NCBI RefSeq assembly: GCF_002272245.1
Contig: NZ_NPDD01000054.1
Span: 1-64,000 of the forward strand
Reading direction: 5' to 3'
Source of the DNA: Bacillus sp. 7884-1
Lineage (GTDB): Bacteria > Bacillota > Bacilli > Bacillales > Cytobacillaceae
DNA length: 64,000 bases
Below, one piece after another: positions 49,378 to 58,177 of the stretch; the first letter of the stretch is position 1, and each line of letters starts with the position of its first letter. A program made the translations under genes and the position numbers. The notes under the pieces are model-generated. The model ran no database searches. It worked only from the letters and a program-made list of their open reading frames with translations, and was not told the origin of the DNA.

Positions 49378-51426
49378 TTAATCTAATTTTTCGCCTTCTA
49401 AAACACCTGTATTATCTAGCTGATTTCTAAGATATTCATATTCTTTATCATTCCAGAATGTCTTAGACTGTATCATTAGAGAAGCGTCATTTCTAGCTGT
49501 TTCAAGTGCACGGTAATCGTGAACCATATCTGCCAGTTTAAATTCTGGTACACCACTCTGTTTTTTTCCAAAGAAATCACCTGGTCCACGTAATTCAAGG
49601 TCCTTTTCACTTAAAACGAATCCATCATTGGTATCGGTCATAATTCTCATTCTCTCCTGACCTACTTCGGACTTTGGATCAGCTAACAAGATACAATAGG
49701 ATTGGTCACTGCCTCTTCCTACTCTTCCTCGGAGCTGATGGAGTTGTGATAGACCAAATCTCTCTGCATCATAGATAACCATCATTGTTGCATTAGGGAC
49801 ATTGACTCCCACTTCTACCACTGTTGTTGATACCAGCAATTGTACCTCATTGGTACTAAATGCCTTCATAATCGTATCTTTTTCTTCCGAGCTTAACCGT
49901 CCATGCATAAGTCCAACCTTATAACGATTTTGAAAGTGATGGGTTAAAGTAGTATGGACGTCAATCGCATTTTGGACATCCAGCTTGTCTGATTCTTCAA
50001 TTAACGGGCAAATCACATAAGCCTGATGCCCTTTTACCAGTTCCTTTTCCACAAAAGAAAGGACCCTTCCAAGCATATCCGGTTTTGCCCAGTAGGTTTC
50101 GATTGCTTTACGCCCTGCAGGCATTTCATCAATGACCGATACATCCATCTCACCAAATACGGTAATGGCAAGCGTTCTTGGTATTGGAGTGGCCGTCATG
50201 AACAGAACATCAGGATTTTCTCCTTTTTCCCGTAATACTCTTCGTTGTTCAACACCAAAGCGGTGCTGTTCATCGGTAATCACAAACCCTAATTTCTTAA
50301 AGGATACCTCATCCTGAATAAGAGCATGTGTCCCAATTAAAATATTTACTTTTCCTTCAGCTAAGTTTTGAAGAATTTCTCTTCTCCGTTTTCCTTTAAC
50401 AGAACTCGTTAATAATTCACATTTAAGTCCAAAAGGTTCTAATAATCCCTTTAGAGATTCAGCGTGCTGTTCAGCTAAAATTTCAGTTGGAACCATTAAT
50501 GCACCTTGGTAACCTGCTGTAAAACTAGCATATAACCCAATGGCTGCCACTACCGTTTTTCCTGAGCCCACGTCACCCTGCAGAAGGCGATTCATTCTAA
50601 GAGGTGATTTTAGATCTGTTAATATCTCCGTTACAACGCGATTCTGCGCATTCGTCAACGGAAAAGGCAGCGATTTAATAAATTCCTCAACCTTTGTCAC
50701 ATGATAGTTTTGTTCGATTCCTGGTGCATGCTCCCGTTCAAATTTACGTAATGCCTGCATTTTTAGCTGAAATAGTAAAAATTCTTCATAAACTAAACGA
50801 CGGCGTGCTTGTTTTACGTCCTCTTGGTTAACTGGAAAATGCATGGCTTTCATTGCATCACTGCGGTTAGGCAAACGGTACTTTTTAACGAGGGAGTATG
50901 GCAGACTTTCTCCAATATATTTGCCAAATTGTTGAAAGGCAATCGAAATAAATTTCCGCATTCCTTTTGTCGTAATTTTCCCTTTAAGTGAGTAGACAGG
51001 CTCAAAATCTTGTATTTTTGCATTTTGTCCGACCTGCATTTCATTAGCAGTTATCGTTTGACGATGGGCGTCCCATTTACCTGTAACAGTAATCGTTTCA
51101 TTCATGATTATTTTACTTTTTAGGTACGGCTGGTTAAAAAATACAACTTTAATAAGATATTGCCCGACAAACATTCGGATCATCAGCTTCGATTTCTTCC
51201 GGCCAAAATATGTAAGAGAAGGCTCACTATGAACCTTCCCTTCAACTGTAATTTTTTCTTCATGCTGAACTTCAGTTAGGTCACGAAGTCGGTAATCTTC
51301 ATAACGGTATGGAAAATACTCTAATAAATCCTGAACGGTAAATATTCTCATTTCCGCTAAACTCTCAGCTGTTTCTTCCCCAATACCTTTTATTTCTGTA
51401 ACTGATTGTTTAAGATAATGATTCAC
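49378..51426 (-). CDS. recG: ATP-dependent DNA helicase RecG
   Basis: Branch-migrating helicase for stalled forks and Holliday junctions. The 682-residue product has an N-terminal wedge/OB domain (IKGIGEETAESL, YFPYRYEDYRLRDL, TVEGKVHSEPSLTYFG) and helicase motifs LLQGDVGSGKTVVA, TDEQHRFGVEQR, MTATPIPRTLA and LRGRVGRGSDQSYC. The GTG at 51426, one base after the sdaAA stop, gives the exact B. subtilis length. No ribosome-binding site is evident, suggesting coupling; the open frame continues upstream inside sdaAA. Confidence 0.95.
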   Translation of the reverse strand: MNHYLKQSVTEIKGIGEETAESLAEMRIFTVQDLLEYFPYRYEDYRLRDLTEVQHEEKITVEGKVHSEPSLTYFGRKKSKLMIRMFVGQYLIKVVFFNQPYLKSKIIMNETITVTGKWDAHRQTITANEMQVGQNAKIQDFEPVYSLKGKITTKGMRKFISIAFQQFGKYIGESLPYSLVKKYRLPNRSDAMKAMHFPVNQEDVKQARRRLVYEEFLLFQLKMQALRKFEREHAPGIEQNYHVTKVEEFIKSLPFPLTNAQNRVVTEILTDLKSPLRMNRLLQGDVGSGKTVVAAIGLYASFTAGYQGALMVPTEILAEQHAESLKGLLEPFGLKCELLTSSVKGKRRREILQNLAEGKVNILIGTHALIQDEVSFKKLGFVITDEQHRFGVEQRRVLREKGENPDVLFMTATPIPRTLAITVFGEMDVSVIDEMPAGRKAIETYWAKPDMLGRVLSFVEKELVKGHQAYVICPLIEESDKLDVQNAIDVHTTLTHHFQNRYKVGLMHGRLSSEEKDTIMKAFSTNEVQLLVSTTVVEVGVNVPNATMMVIYDAERFGLSQLHQLRGRVGRGSDQSYCILLADPKSEVGQERMRIMTDTNDGFVLSEKDLELRGPGDFFGKKQSGVPEFKLADMVHDYRALETARNDASLMIQSKTFWNDKEYEYLRNQLDNTGVLEGEKLD

Positions 51427-51427
51427 T

Positions 51428-52306
51428 TTAAACGCGCGGAATACCGAAGATCTTGGCTTCGAGTTCACGACCTGTCGGAGTTGCCGCCAACCCTCCCTGT
51501 GCAGTTTCTTTTAAAGCTGTCGGCATCGTTAGACCTATTTTATACATGGCGTCTATGACTTCATCACATGGAATCCTGCTTGTAATCCCTGCTAATGCCA
51601 TATCCGCCGCAACCATTGCATTTGCGGCTCCCATTGCATTTCTTTTAACACATGGTACTTCCACCAAACCGGCGACAGGATCACATACCAGTCCGAGCAT
51701 GTTTTTTAATGTAATCGCCATTGCTTCTGCGCATTGCTCTGGTGAACCTCCTGCCATCTCTACAATAGCTGCCGCAGCCATTCCTGAAGCTGAACCAACT
51801 TCCGCTTGACAGCCGCCAGCAGCACCTGAAATCGAAGCATTATTAGCAACGACAAAGCCAAAAGCTCCCGCCGTGAAAAGAAAAGAAATCATTTCCTCTC
51901 TAGTTGGATTTAGTTTTTCTTTCACTGCAAATAATGTCCCAGGCACAACTCCTGCAGAACCTGCAGTCGGTGTAGCACAAATCGTTCCCATCGCTGCATT
52001 GACTTCATTCGTTGCGACCGCTTTGCTCACTGCGTCAAGGACGGTTTTGCCAGACAGGAAGTTACCTTTTTCAATATATTTCTGCATAAGGACAGCATCG
52101 CCGCCAGTTAACCCCGAATGTGATTTTACTCCATTCATACCACGCTCAACCGCTTCCTCCATGACCTTTAAATTTCTATCCATAAAGGCAAATACTTCTT
52201 CCCGGCTGCGTCCGGTGACATCCATTTCCTGCTCAATCATAATTTCTGAGATTTTTTTATTTTTGCTAATGGCAAGCTCTACTAACTCTGCAACATTACG
52301 AAACAA
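51428..52306 (-). CDS. sdaAA: L-serine dehydratase, alpha chain
   Basis: With SdaAB deaminates L-serine to pyruvate using a 4Fe-4S cluster. The 292-residue product has SHSGLTGGDAVLMQKYI, ATNEVNAAMGTICATPTAGSAG (part), SGAAGGCQAEVGSA and CDPVAGLVEVPCVKRN, whose cysteines bind the cluster. The start is a TTG (52306) with AAGGGGG upstream, as the conserved MFRNVAEL N-terminus requires. It follows sdaAB by 30 bases. Confidence 0.95.
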   Translation of the reverse strand: MFRNVAELVELAISKNKKISEIMIEQEMDVTGRSREEVFAFMDRNLKVMEEAVERGMNGVKSHSGLTGGDAVLMQKYIEKGNFLSGKTVLDAVSKAVATNEVNAAMGTICATPTAGSAGVVPGTLFAVKEKLNPTREEMISFLFTAGAFGFVVANNASISGAAGGCQAEVGSASGMAAAAIVEMAGGSPEQCAEAMAITLKNMLGLVCDPVAGLVEVPCVKRNAMGAANAMVAADMALAGITSRIPCDEVIDAMYKIGLTMPTALKETAQGGLAATPTGRELEAKIFGIPRV

Positions 52307-52336
52307 TTGCCTTCCCCCTTGATGTTTCTAGTTTAT

Positions 52337-52999
52337 TTAGTCCACTATCTTAGTAACTTTTAGTATATTTGGCAGTTGTTCTAGTTCATGAAGGATTTTA
52401 TCTTCGATGTTTTGGTCAACTTCAATGGTCATAAGCGCAAGCTTTCCTGCTTCTTTTCTTGCAACTTCCATATGCCCAATATTGATTTCGTATTTTGCCA
52501 GTACATTTGATACACTGGCAATTGCACCAAAACGATCATTATGAACCACTAAAATGGCTGGATGGTTTCCTGATAATTTAAGTTCAAAACCATTTAACTC
52601 TGTCACTTCTATTTTTCCCCCGCCAATTGAAATTCCAACTAGCTCTAATTCACCTTTATCATCGCCAATAATCACTCTGGCGGTATTTGGGTGGTCAGTA
52701 ATAGCGTCCTCTTCTATAAAACGGAGTTTGATGCCCCGTTCCTTCGCTATATCTATTGCATTTATGATTCTAACGTCATCTGTATCAAAATCTAACAAGC
52801 CACCAACAATCGCAACATCTGTCCCATGACCTTTATATGTTTTAGCAAATGAGCCATATAAAGAAATATTTGCCCATTTTGGTTCCCTGCCAAATAAACT
52901 CCTAGCGACTCTGCCAATTCTCGCAGCCCCAGCAGTATGTGAGCTGGATGGGCCAATCATTACAGGTCCGATTATGTCAAAAACACTTCTATATTTCAT
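52337..52999 (-). CDS. sdaAB: L-serine dehydratase, beta chain
   Basis: Partner of SdaAA. The 220-residue product has FDIIGPVMIGPSSSHTAGAARIG (shortened: GPSSSHTAGAARIG), a central domain, and a C-terminal ACT domain (ILVVHNDRFGAIASVSNVLAKY, shortened) that may sense serine. AGGGGGAG precedes the ATG at 52999. It lies between fakA and sdaAA. Confidence 0.95.
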   Translation of the reverse strand: MKYRSVFDIIGPVMIGPSSSHTAGAARIGRVARSLFGREPKWANISLYGSFAKTYKGHGTDVAIVGGLLDFDTDDVRIINAIDIAKERGIKLRFIEEDAITDHPNTARVIIGDDKGELELVGISIGGGKIEVTELNGFELKLSGNHPAILVVHNDRFGAIASVSNVLAKYEINIGHMEVARKEAGKLALMTIEVDQNIEDKILHELEQLPNILKVTKIVD

Positions 53000-53056
53000 T
53001 CGTTTCTCCCCCTAGGACAAATAAATCTCTTTGGTATCCATCTATATTTATAACAC

Positions 53057-53096
53057 AGAAAAAAGAAAATAGAAGGGTTATTTCCCCTTCTATTTT
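53057..53096 (-). terminator. Intrinsic terminator after fakA
   Basis: A 12-bp stem (53066-53077 with 53085-53096), 7-base loop, and CTTTTTTC on the minus strand. It ends the yloU-fakA unit. Confidence 0.88.
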
Positions 53097-53101
53097 ATCA
53101 C

Positions 53102-54784
53102 TTATTCTATTGCAAAGATAAATGAATATAATGGTTGTTTTCCATCATGAAGTTCAACTTCAACATCCTCGAAATGCGCGCGGGCAAACGTTACAAGTTC
53201 ATTTACCTCATCCTCGGTAACATCTTCACCATATATAATGGTTAATATTTCCGAATCCTCATCCAGCATCTTAGAAAGCAATTCTTGTGCAACTTTCCCT
53301 TTATCTTTGTTTTTTACAACTATTTTGCCTTCAGCAATTCCCATGAAATCATCTTTCTCAATTTCTAATCCATCGATTTGGGTATCGCGAACGGCAAAAG
53401 TAATTTGACCCGTCTTTACATGCTGCATTGCTTCGGTCATCGATGCTTCATTTGTTTCAACATCTCCAGCTGGATTAAACGCTAAAAGAGCAGAGAGACC
53501 TTGAGGAACAGTTTTAGACGGGATTACATAGATTTCTTCATCTGATACTTCAGCAGCTTGCTGAGCAGCCATAATGATATTTTTATTATTTGGAAGAATA
53601 AATACCTTTTTTGCATTCACCTCTTTAACAGCCTTAACAATATCCTCTGTACTTGGATTCATTGTTTGTCCGCCCTCAATAACTGCGTGTGCACCGATAC
53701 TCTTAAATAACTCGGCAATCCCAGAACCCATTGAAACTGTAACAATTCCATACTCCTGCTGTTCTTTATGTGCCTGTGGTTTATCAGAAACTAAAGGCGT
53801 GTGCATTTCTCCAACAATATTTAAATGCTGCTGCCTCATGTTTTCAATTTTGATATTGATAAGACTTCCGTACTTTTGTCCGTAGCTAAGGCAATTACCA
53901 GGCTGTTCAGAATGAATATGTACCTTTACAACCTCTTCATCAGCGATAACTAATAAGGAATCACCAAGCTTACTAAGATCATTACGGTAAACCTGTTCAT
54001 CAAAAGGATGCTTTGCCAGCTTAGCCTCTTCAAACTTCACCATGAATTCTGTACAATATCCGAAAACAATATCTTCTGTATTCATATGACTTTGGACACT
54101 TTTATGATGTTCAGCATTGACCATATCATCCATCGAAGGGTAGTTTTCAGGTGAATCCGGAAGCTGCTCACCTTTTAATTCAGCAAGAAATCCTTCATAA
54201 ACGAACACAAGCCCTTGCCCGCCGCTGTCAACTACTCCAACTTCCTTTAAAACAGGAAGCAGGTCAGGTGTGCGCTTAAGTGATGCTTTTGCCTCTTTTA
54301 AAACTTCTTCCATAATCTCGATAATATCGTTAGATTTTTGGGAAGCAAGAACACCTCTTTTTGCTGAATCCTTTGCAACCGTTAAAATCGTACCTTCCAC
54401 CGGCTTCATTACTGCTTTATAGGCAGTTTCCACACCTGACTCCAAAGCCGATGCGAATTCTTTTCCAGTGATTGCTGCTTTTGTTTCAATTGCTTTAGAA
54501 AATCCACGGAATAATTGGGAAAGGATTACCCCGGAGTTACCTCTAGCACCCATAAGTAACCCCTTTGATAAAGCTAGTCCAACTTTTCCAATATGTTCCT
54601 GAACATTATTTTTTACTTCCTTTGCCCCTGAGGTCATTGATAAATTCATATTCGTTCCAGTATCACCATCGGGCACAGGAAAAACGTTTAACGCATCAAC
54701 CATTTTTGCGTTGGCTCCTAAATGATTCGCACCTTGAATCACCATTTCTGCAAAACGTTTTCCGTCTAAAGCTGTAATAGACAC
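53102..54784 (-). CDS. fakA: Fatty acid kinase, ATP-binding subunit FakA (YloV)
   Basis: Phosphorylates exogenous fatty acids bound to FakB (DegV) proteins. The 560-residue protein has an N-terminal DhaL domain (NVFPVPDGDTGTNMNLSM with the metal-binding Asp residues, ARGNSGVILSQLFRG, VDSGGQGLVFVYEG), a middle domain, and a C-terminal domain (LDEDSEILTIIYGED). It starts at a GTG (54784) with GAGGAGG upstream. Location close to the FapR-plsX lipid block suits a role in lipid supply. Confidence 0.93.
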   Translation of the reverse strand: MSITALDGKRFAEMVIQGANHLGANAKMVDALNVFPVPDGDTGTNMNLSMTSGAKEVKNNVQEHIGKVGLALSKGLLMGARGNSGVILSQLFRGFSKAIETKAAITGKEFASALESGVETAYKAVMKPVEGTILTVAKDSAKRGVLASQKSNDIIEIMEEVLKEAKASLKRTPDLLPVLKEVGVVDSGGQGLVFVYEGFLAELKGEQLPDSPENYPSMDDMVNAEHHKSVQSHMNTEDIVFGYCTEFMVKFEEAKLAKHPFDEQVYRNDLSKLGDSLLVIADEEVVKVHIHSEQPGNCLSYGQKYGSLINIKIENMRQQHLNIVGEMHTPLVSDKPQAHKEQQEYGIVTVSMGSGIAELFKSIGAHAVIEGGQTMNPSTEDIVKAVKEVNAKKVFILPNNKNIIMAAQQAAEVSDEEIYVIPSKTVPQGLSALLAFNPAGDVETNEASMTEAMQHVKTGQITFAVRDTQIDGLEIEKDDFMGIAEGKIVVKNKDKGKVAQELLSKMLDEDSEILTIIYGEDVTEDEVNELVTFARAHFEDVEVELHDGKQPLYSFIFAIE

Positions 54785-54820
54785 AAACTTTCCTCCTCTA
54801 CTTGCGGTTCGTTACACCAC

Positions 54821-55183
54821 TTAAGGGTTCGTTACACGAACTCCCTGAACGTAAATATTTACCGAGTCAACGGCAAGTCCAACGGTCTTATCAAGTGTGT
54901 ATTTCACCTTTGATTGCACGTTATGAGCAACCTCGGAAATCTTTGTTCCATAGCTGACAATTATATACATATCAATATGTACTTCTTCATTCTCTTGGCG
55001 AACAATAACTCCACGAGTAAAATTTTCTCTTCTTAAAATTTCTGTAAGACCGTCTTTTATCTGACTTTTTGATGCCATACCGACAATTCCATAACAATCG
55101 ATAGCGGCACCTCCAGCGATGGTGGCGATTACTTCATTTGAAATATCAATTTGTCCGAACTTAGTTTTTAATTCGATGGACAT
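54821..55183 (-). CDS. yloU: Asp23/Gls24 family envelope stress protein YloU
   Basis: 120-residue Asp23/Gls24 (DUF322) protein (TKFGQIDISNEVIATIAGGAA, shortened: IDISNEVIATIAGGAA; VHIDMYIIVSYGTKISEVAHNVQ shortened). Members occur beside fakA or in envelope-stress operons; FakA-linked copies have no proven function. GGGGGAA precedes the ATG. It is divergent from rpmB, and its leader contains a long dyad. Confidence 0.9.
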   Translation of the reverse strand: MSIELKTKFGQIDISNEVIATIAGGAAIDCYGIVGMASKSQIKDGLTEILRRENFTRGVIVRQENEEVHIDMYIIVSYGTKISEVAHNVQSKVKYTLDKTVGLAVDSVNIYVQGVRVTNP

Positions 55184-55212
55184 GAATCGTTCCCCCTTTT
55201 GGAAATTGCTCC

Positions 55213-55240
55213 TTGACTAAAGTCATTTTACTATAGTCAA
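55213..55240. promoter_or_regulatory. 28-bp dyad between yloU and rpmB
   Basis: TTGACTAAAGT (55213-55223) and ACTATAGTCAA (55230-55240) form 11-bp inverted arms with one mismatch around 6 bases. A further TTGACTA lies at 55271-55277. There is no T tract after either arm, so it is not a normal terminator; an operator or leader structure is more likely. The binding protein is unknown. Confidence 0.5.
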
Positions 55241-55273
55241 GAAAAATATGAAAGCGATACTTAATTCTTATTG

Positions 55274-55302
55274 ACTACATAATCAATAATCATGCATGTC
55301 AA
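55274..55302 (-). promoter_or_regulatory. Candidate promoter for yloU-fakA
   Basis: TTGACA (55297-55302), spacer 17, TGTAGT (55274-55279, four of six). The dyad at 55213-55240 would lie in the leader about 35 bases downstream. Confidence 0.4.
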
Positions 55303-55334
55303 GGTATTTTTCTTGAAACGTTTATTAATCACTA

Positions 55335-55363
55335 TTGCATTCAAACAGGTTGTATGATAAATT
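55335..55363 (+). promoter_or_regulatory. Sigma-A promoter for rpmB
   Basis: TTGCAT (55335-55340) and TAAATT (55358-55363) with a 17-base spacer and TGA before the -10. Confidence 0.6.
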
Positions 55364-55431
55364 ATTAAAGTATCTTTAGACAATAACGTAAATGCTGTAT
55401 AAAGCTTTTGGTAATAAGGAGGGAATCATTT

Positions 55432-55620
55432 ATGCCACGTAAATGTGTTGTAACTGGTAGAAAAACAACATCTGGTAATACACGTTCACACGCTATGAAC
55501 GCTAACAAGCGTACATGGGGTGCTAACCTACAAAAAGTACGTATTCTTGTTGATGGAAAGCCTAAACGTGTTTGGGTTTCTACAAGAGCGTTAAGATCTG
55601 GTAAAGTAGAACGCGTATAA
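55432..55620 (+). CDS. rpmB: 50S ribosomal protein L28
   Basis: Large-subunit protein, the only plus-strand gene in the window. The 62-residue product ([45 protein letters not shown]) has the N-terminal C-x-x-x-G-R type region, but only one Cys (Cys5) and no four-Cys zinc ribbon, as expected for a zinc-independent (C-minus) form. AAGGAGGGAATC precedes the ATG at 55432; an upstream in-frame extension has no support. Its own promoter and terminator flank it. Confidence 0.96.
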   Translation: MPRKCVVTGRKTTSGNTRSHAMNANKRTWGANLQKVRILVDGKPKRVWVSTRALRSGKVERV

Positions 55621-55626
55621 TATGTG

Positions 55627-55656
55627 AGGGCATCCTAATTAGGGTGCCCTTTCTTA
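55627..55656 (+). terminator. Intrinsic terminator after rpmB
   Basis: AGGGCATCCT / AGGGTGCCCT (55627-55636 and 55641-55650, one G-T pair) with an AATT loop, followed by TTCTT. Confidence 0.8.
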
Positions 55657-55682
55657 CTATATTACCCTTCTTTCCCCCAAAA

Positions 55683-55709
55683 TAAAAAAGCACCCACAAA
55701 TAGGTGCTT
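55683..55709 (-). terminator. Intrinsic terminator after spoVM
   Basis: AAGCACC / GGTGCTT (55703-55709 and 55688-55694) with an 8-base loop, then a minus-strand T run (TTTTTATT). Confidence 0.85.
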
Positions 55710-55719
55710 AGACTTTCTT

Positions 55720-55803
55720 CTATTCATTCTTTTTAAATGCACCAATCATCGCTCGGACAAGTCCACCTAAAAACTTTGGCAGTTTAATTGTATAAAACTT
55801 CAT
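55720..55803 (-). CDS. spoVM: Stage V sporulation protein M
   Basis: 27-residue amphipathic peptide, MKFYTIKLPKFLGG then LVRAMIGAFKKNE, nearly identical in pattern to the 26-residue B. subtilis SpoVM. SpoVM recognises the convex forespore membrane and anchors SpoIVA, starting coat and cortex assembly. Pro9, which shapes the helix, is kept. GAGGAGGG lies 8 bases before the ATG. It lies between thiN and rpmB as in B. subtilis. In that species transcription is from sigma-E; I found no clear sigma-E promoter upstream. Confidence 0.95.
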   Translation of the reverse strand: MKFYTIKLPKFLGGLVRAMIGAFKKNE

Positions 55804-55898
55804 TATGTCCCTCCTCACAATCTCACACATCTAAACTTCTCTCGTACGCCTTTTCTATTTTATTCATACGGACGAAATCAGTACCTCTTTATTAGCTA

Positions 55899-56546
55899 TT
55901 AATCATTACTTCTTATCACTAATAATATGCCTTCTGAAAATGAAAAAGTACCATTATCACTAATAAGTTCATTACTAATACATAATGTTGAGCCGATGGT
56001 AATATGACGATCTTTTAATGGATACTTAAATCCTTCCAGAGTGAGCCCTTTCACGTTAAGGGTTAGAGGAACAAAAGAAACATACTTTTTATCTGCCCTC
56101 TTTCTCATTTTATAACTACCAGGGCCTTTTAATGATAGGATATTTTGATTATCGATAAGAAAAATTTCTACATGATTATCTTCCAATAAAGGCTTGACCA
56201 ATAATTGGACATTCGCTAAGAAATGGTCCAGTCTGCCGCCGCTGCCACCAAAGATTCTGATTAAATCAGGCTTTTGTTTAATTGCCCAATTTAAAGCGAG
56301 CTCCATATCTGTTTCATTTTTTTCAGGCTTATACCTTTTCATAGCCTTTACATGTTTTTCGATAACCTTATATTCTTCATTGGTTACAGAATCAAAGTCG
56401 CCAAAAGCGATTTTCGGGGTAATATTCATATTAAGTAGGCTGTAAACCCCTCGATCAACACCAACCCAAACTTCATAATCACCTAAATATTCCTTCAAAT
56501 TAGGCAATAGTTCAGTAGGTCCCCCGGCTAAGATATTTATATGCAC
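55899..56546 (-). CDS. thiN: Thiamine pyrophosphokinase
   Basis: Converts thiamine to thiamine diphosphate. The 215-residue product has ILAGGPTELLPNL, GVDRGVYSLLN, AFGDFDSVTNEEY, PEKNETDMELALNWA and IFGGSGGRLDHFLANV, the catalytic-domain motifs, plus a C-terminal beta domain. The GTG at 56546 is chosen since AAGGGGG lies 9 bases upstream and the product matches the 214-residue B. subtilis enzyme. No TPP riboswitch is seen upstream. Confidence 0.94.
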   Translation of the reverse strand: MHINILAGGPTELLPNLKEYLGDYEVWVGVDRGVYSLLNMNITPKIAFGDFDSVTNEEYKVIEKHVKAMKRYKPEKNETDMELALNWAIKQKPDLIRIFGGSGGRLDHFLANVQLLVKPLLEDNHVEIFLIDNQNILSLKGPGSYKMRKRADKKYVSFVPLTLNVKGLTLEGFKYPLKDRHITIGSTLCISNELISDNGTFSFSEGILLVIRSND

Positions 56547-56569
56547 GCAAACTAACCCCCTTTTTACTA

Positions 56570-56597
56570 CAAAAAAAGCCAGCAATATAGCCGGCTT
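56570..56597 (-). terminator. Intrinsic terminator after rpe
   Basis: AAGCCGGC / GCTGGCTT stem (56576-56583 and 56590-56597, one G-T pair), 6-base loop, then a run of T on the minus strand. It lies just before thiN. Confidence 0.88.
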
Positions 56598-56604
56598 GTA
56601 CTGT

Positions 56605-57249
56605 TTAACCTCTTATTAACGATATGGCAGCTGCGTAGTCCTCTTGATTATAAATAGCCGATCCCGCGACTAGAACGTTTGCCCCAGCCTCCATACATTG
56701 TTTTGCAGTTTCAGGATTTACCCCGCCGTCAATTTCTATCTCAAGTTCTTTCCCTATTGAATTCGCCATTTCCTTAACTTTCCTAATTTTAGGCAGGACT
56801 TCAGGTATAAACTTTTGACCGCCAAAACCTGGATTTACGGACATTAAAAGCACCATATCAATATCTGCTAAAATATGCTGAATAGACTCAACTGGAGTAG
56901 CTGGATTTAAGACTACTCCTGCTTTTATTCCAAAAGATTTAATATGGTGAATGGTCCGATGAAGGTGTCGGCAAGCTTCAACATGGACTGTAATGTAATC
57001 TGCTCCTGCCTTAGCAAAATTTTCAATAAATTGGTCAGGATTTTCAATCATAAGATGAACATCTAGCGGAAGCTTTGTTATCGGACGAATTGCCTCCACA
57101 ATTAATGGCCCTATCGTAATATTTGGAACAAAATGACCATCCATAACATCGATATGGATATAGTCAGCTCCTGCTTTTTCAACGGCGACTATTTCTTCAC
57201 CTAATCTGGCAAAATCAGCAGAAAGGATGGAAGGTGCTATTTTCACCAT
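56605..57249 (-). CDS. rpe: Ribulose-phosphate 3-epimerase
   Basis: Interconverts ribulose 5-phosphate and xylulose 5-phosphate in the pentose phosphate pathway. The TIM-barrel product has [34 protein letters not shown] (shortened), [26 protein letters not shown] and [20 protein letters not shown] at 57252/57249 overlaps the rsgA stop by one base; the second ATG has better spacing from GAGG. Confidence 0.96.
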   Translation of the reverse strand: MVKIAPSILSADFARLGEEIVAVEKAGADYIHIDVMDGHFVPNITIGPLIVEAIRPITKLPLDVHLMIENPDQFIENFAKAGADYITVHVEACRHLHRTIHHIKSFGIKAGVVLNPATPVESIQHILADIDMVLLMSVNPGFGGQKFIPEVLPKIRKVKEMANSIGKELEIEIDGGVNPETAKQCMEAGANVLVAGSAIYNQEDYAAAISLIRG

Positions 57250-57251
57250 CA

Positions 57252-58133
57252 TTAATACCTCGGCTTTCTTTCTTTTATTTCTTGTAGGAAATCAACATAA
57301 TGTTGATAGCGATATTGAGTAATCTTTTTGGCTTCAACCGCTGCTTTCACTGCACATTTCGGCTCACTGATATGTAAACAGGCTCGAAATTTACAATTTT
57401 CGCTTTCTCGTGCTATTTCAGGAAAGCAATACGCTAGCTCTTCTGCCTCAATCGTAGTGAATTCCAAAGAACTAAATCCAGGTGTGTCAGCAATTAGACC
57501 ATTACCCACACTAATTAATTCAACATGTCGCGTTGTATGCTTCCCTCTGCCTAAATGGGAGGAAATATCATTTGTTTTTAGTTCAAGATCTGGCCGCAGC
57601 ACATTTAATAAAGATGACTTTCCCACCCCTGATTGACCTGCAAACACTGATATTTTATTTTCGACATGCGGGTTTAACCCTTCAATCCCTGCTTCTGTTT
57701 CAGATGAAGTAAGTAATACTTCATATCCCATTTTTCTGTATTGATCAGCATATTCGGTAATAGCCTGCTTTTCCTTCTCATTAGTTAAATCCATTTTTGT
57801 AATACATATAAGTGGTTGAATATGATTATATTCAACCAGGACAAGAAAGCGATCAAGTAGCACGGTACTAAAGTCCGGTTCAACAGCGGAAAAAACTAGA
57901 ATGGCTTGGTCGACGTTCGCAATAGGCGGACGAACTAGTTCATTCTTCCTTTCCTTAACTTCCATAATATAACCTTCACGATCATTTTCAGCTTGAAAAA
58001 CCACTTCATCGCCAACAAGTGGTGTAATTTTATTTTTTCGAAAAACACCTCTTCCGCGGCACTGAGTCATTTCTCCATCATGTAGTACATAATAAAACCC
58101 ACTTAATGCTTTTACAATTTTTCCTTCAGGCAT
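57252..58133 (-). CDS. rsgA: Ribosome small subunit-dependent GTPase RsgA (CpgA)
   Basis: Late 30S maturation GTPase. The 293-residue product has an N-terminal OB fold ([18 protein letters not shown]), a circularly permuted G domain (ITKMDLT before [12 protein letters not shown] and DTPGFSSLE) and a zinc finger (C-x(4)-CLHISEPKC type: [14 protein letters not shown]). The ATG at 58133 has AAGGAG upstream; a GTG two codons earlier overlaps that site. Confidence 0.96.
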   Translation of the reverse strand: MPEGKIVKALSGFYYVLHDGEMTQCRGRGVFRKNKITPLVGDEVVFQAENDREGYIMEVKERKNELVRPPIANVDQAILVFSAVEPDFSTVLLDRFLVLVEYNHIQPLICITKMDLTNEKEKQAITEYADQYRKMGYEVLLTSSETEAGIEGLNPHVENKISVFAGQSGVGKSSLLNVLRPDLELKTNDISSHLGRGKHTTRHVELISVGNGLIADTPGFSSLEFTTIEAEELAYCFPEIARESENCKFRACLHISEPKCAVKAAVEAKKITQYRYQHYVDFLQEIKERKPRY

Positions 58134-58177
58134 AGCCACACTCCTTGCCTTTTATCATAAGCCATTGATTATAACGA

